Shown here: positions 5,942 to 5,942 of the stretch, piece after piece
Layout: every line of letters starts with the position of its first letter
Position numbering within the stretch: the stretch's first letter is position 1
From: an uncultured Bacteroidales bacterium
GTDB taxonomy: Bacteria > Bacteroidota > Bacteroidia > Bacteroidales > Bacteroidaceae
Length of the DNA stretch: 5,942 bases
Assembly: GCA_902803195.1 (NCBI GenBank)
Contig: CADCOX010000073.1
Location: 1 to 5,942 of the forward strand
Direction of reading: 5' to 3'
The notes under the pieces: model-generated
Database searches by the model: none
What the model saw: only the letters and a program-made list of their open reading frames with translations
Told to the model about the DNA's origin: nothing
Program-made: the position numbers and the translations under genes

Positions 5942-5942
5942 G

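Overview
The window looks like chromosomal DNA from a Bacteroidota bacterium, most likely order Bacteroidales and perhaps close to Prevotella. Three observations point this way. Three intergenic regions carry the Bacteroidota promoter pattern TTTG/TTG, about 20 bp, then TAnnTTTG. Starts lack strong Shine-Dalgarno sequences and are preceded by A-rich stretches. The gene content also fits: folP directly upstream of a CdaA-type diadenylate cyclase, and a PCMD-type lipoprotein. The genus is an inference.

Left third, minus strand: a two-gene unit, folP (dihydropteroate synthase, complete) followed 31 bp later by the first 143 codons of cdaA (membrane diadenylate cyclase), which runs off the left edge. 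Between folP and the next gene is a 131-bp divergent control region with two back-to-back promoters, one per strand, whose -33 elements lie 3 bp apart.

Middle, plus strand: a secreted cyclophilin-type peptidyl-prolyl isomerase with its own promoter. Then comes a separately promoted pair: a surface-type lipoprotein of the PCMD family (416 aa) and, 25 bp downstream, an outer-membrane beta-barrel protein (258 aa). The pair looks like one cell-envelope module of unknown ligand.

Right third: a 174-bp intergenic region with an unusual architecture. Three 16-bp tandem repeats (six 8-bp units, consensus AAARGTTG) begin at the last base of the barrel gene's stop codon. An approximately 84-bp GC-rich segment with inverted repeats follows, and then two more units of the same octamer. 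After it lies a complete secreted PhoA-type alkaline phosphatase (471 aa) with the nucleophile and all expected metal ligands, ending one base before the window edge.

All four complete plus-strand products carry a signal peptide, so that half of the window is an envelope/periplasm neighbourhood: folding, surface binding, outer-membrane barrel, phosphate release. No mobile-element genes, RNA genes or CRISPR arrays were seen. The least explained DNA is the repeat-flanked element at about 4351-4500; the least explained proteins are the PCMD/barrel pair.
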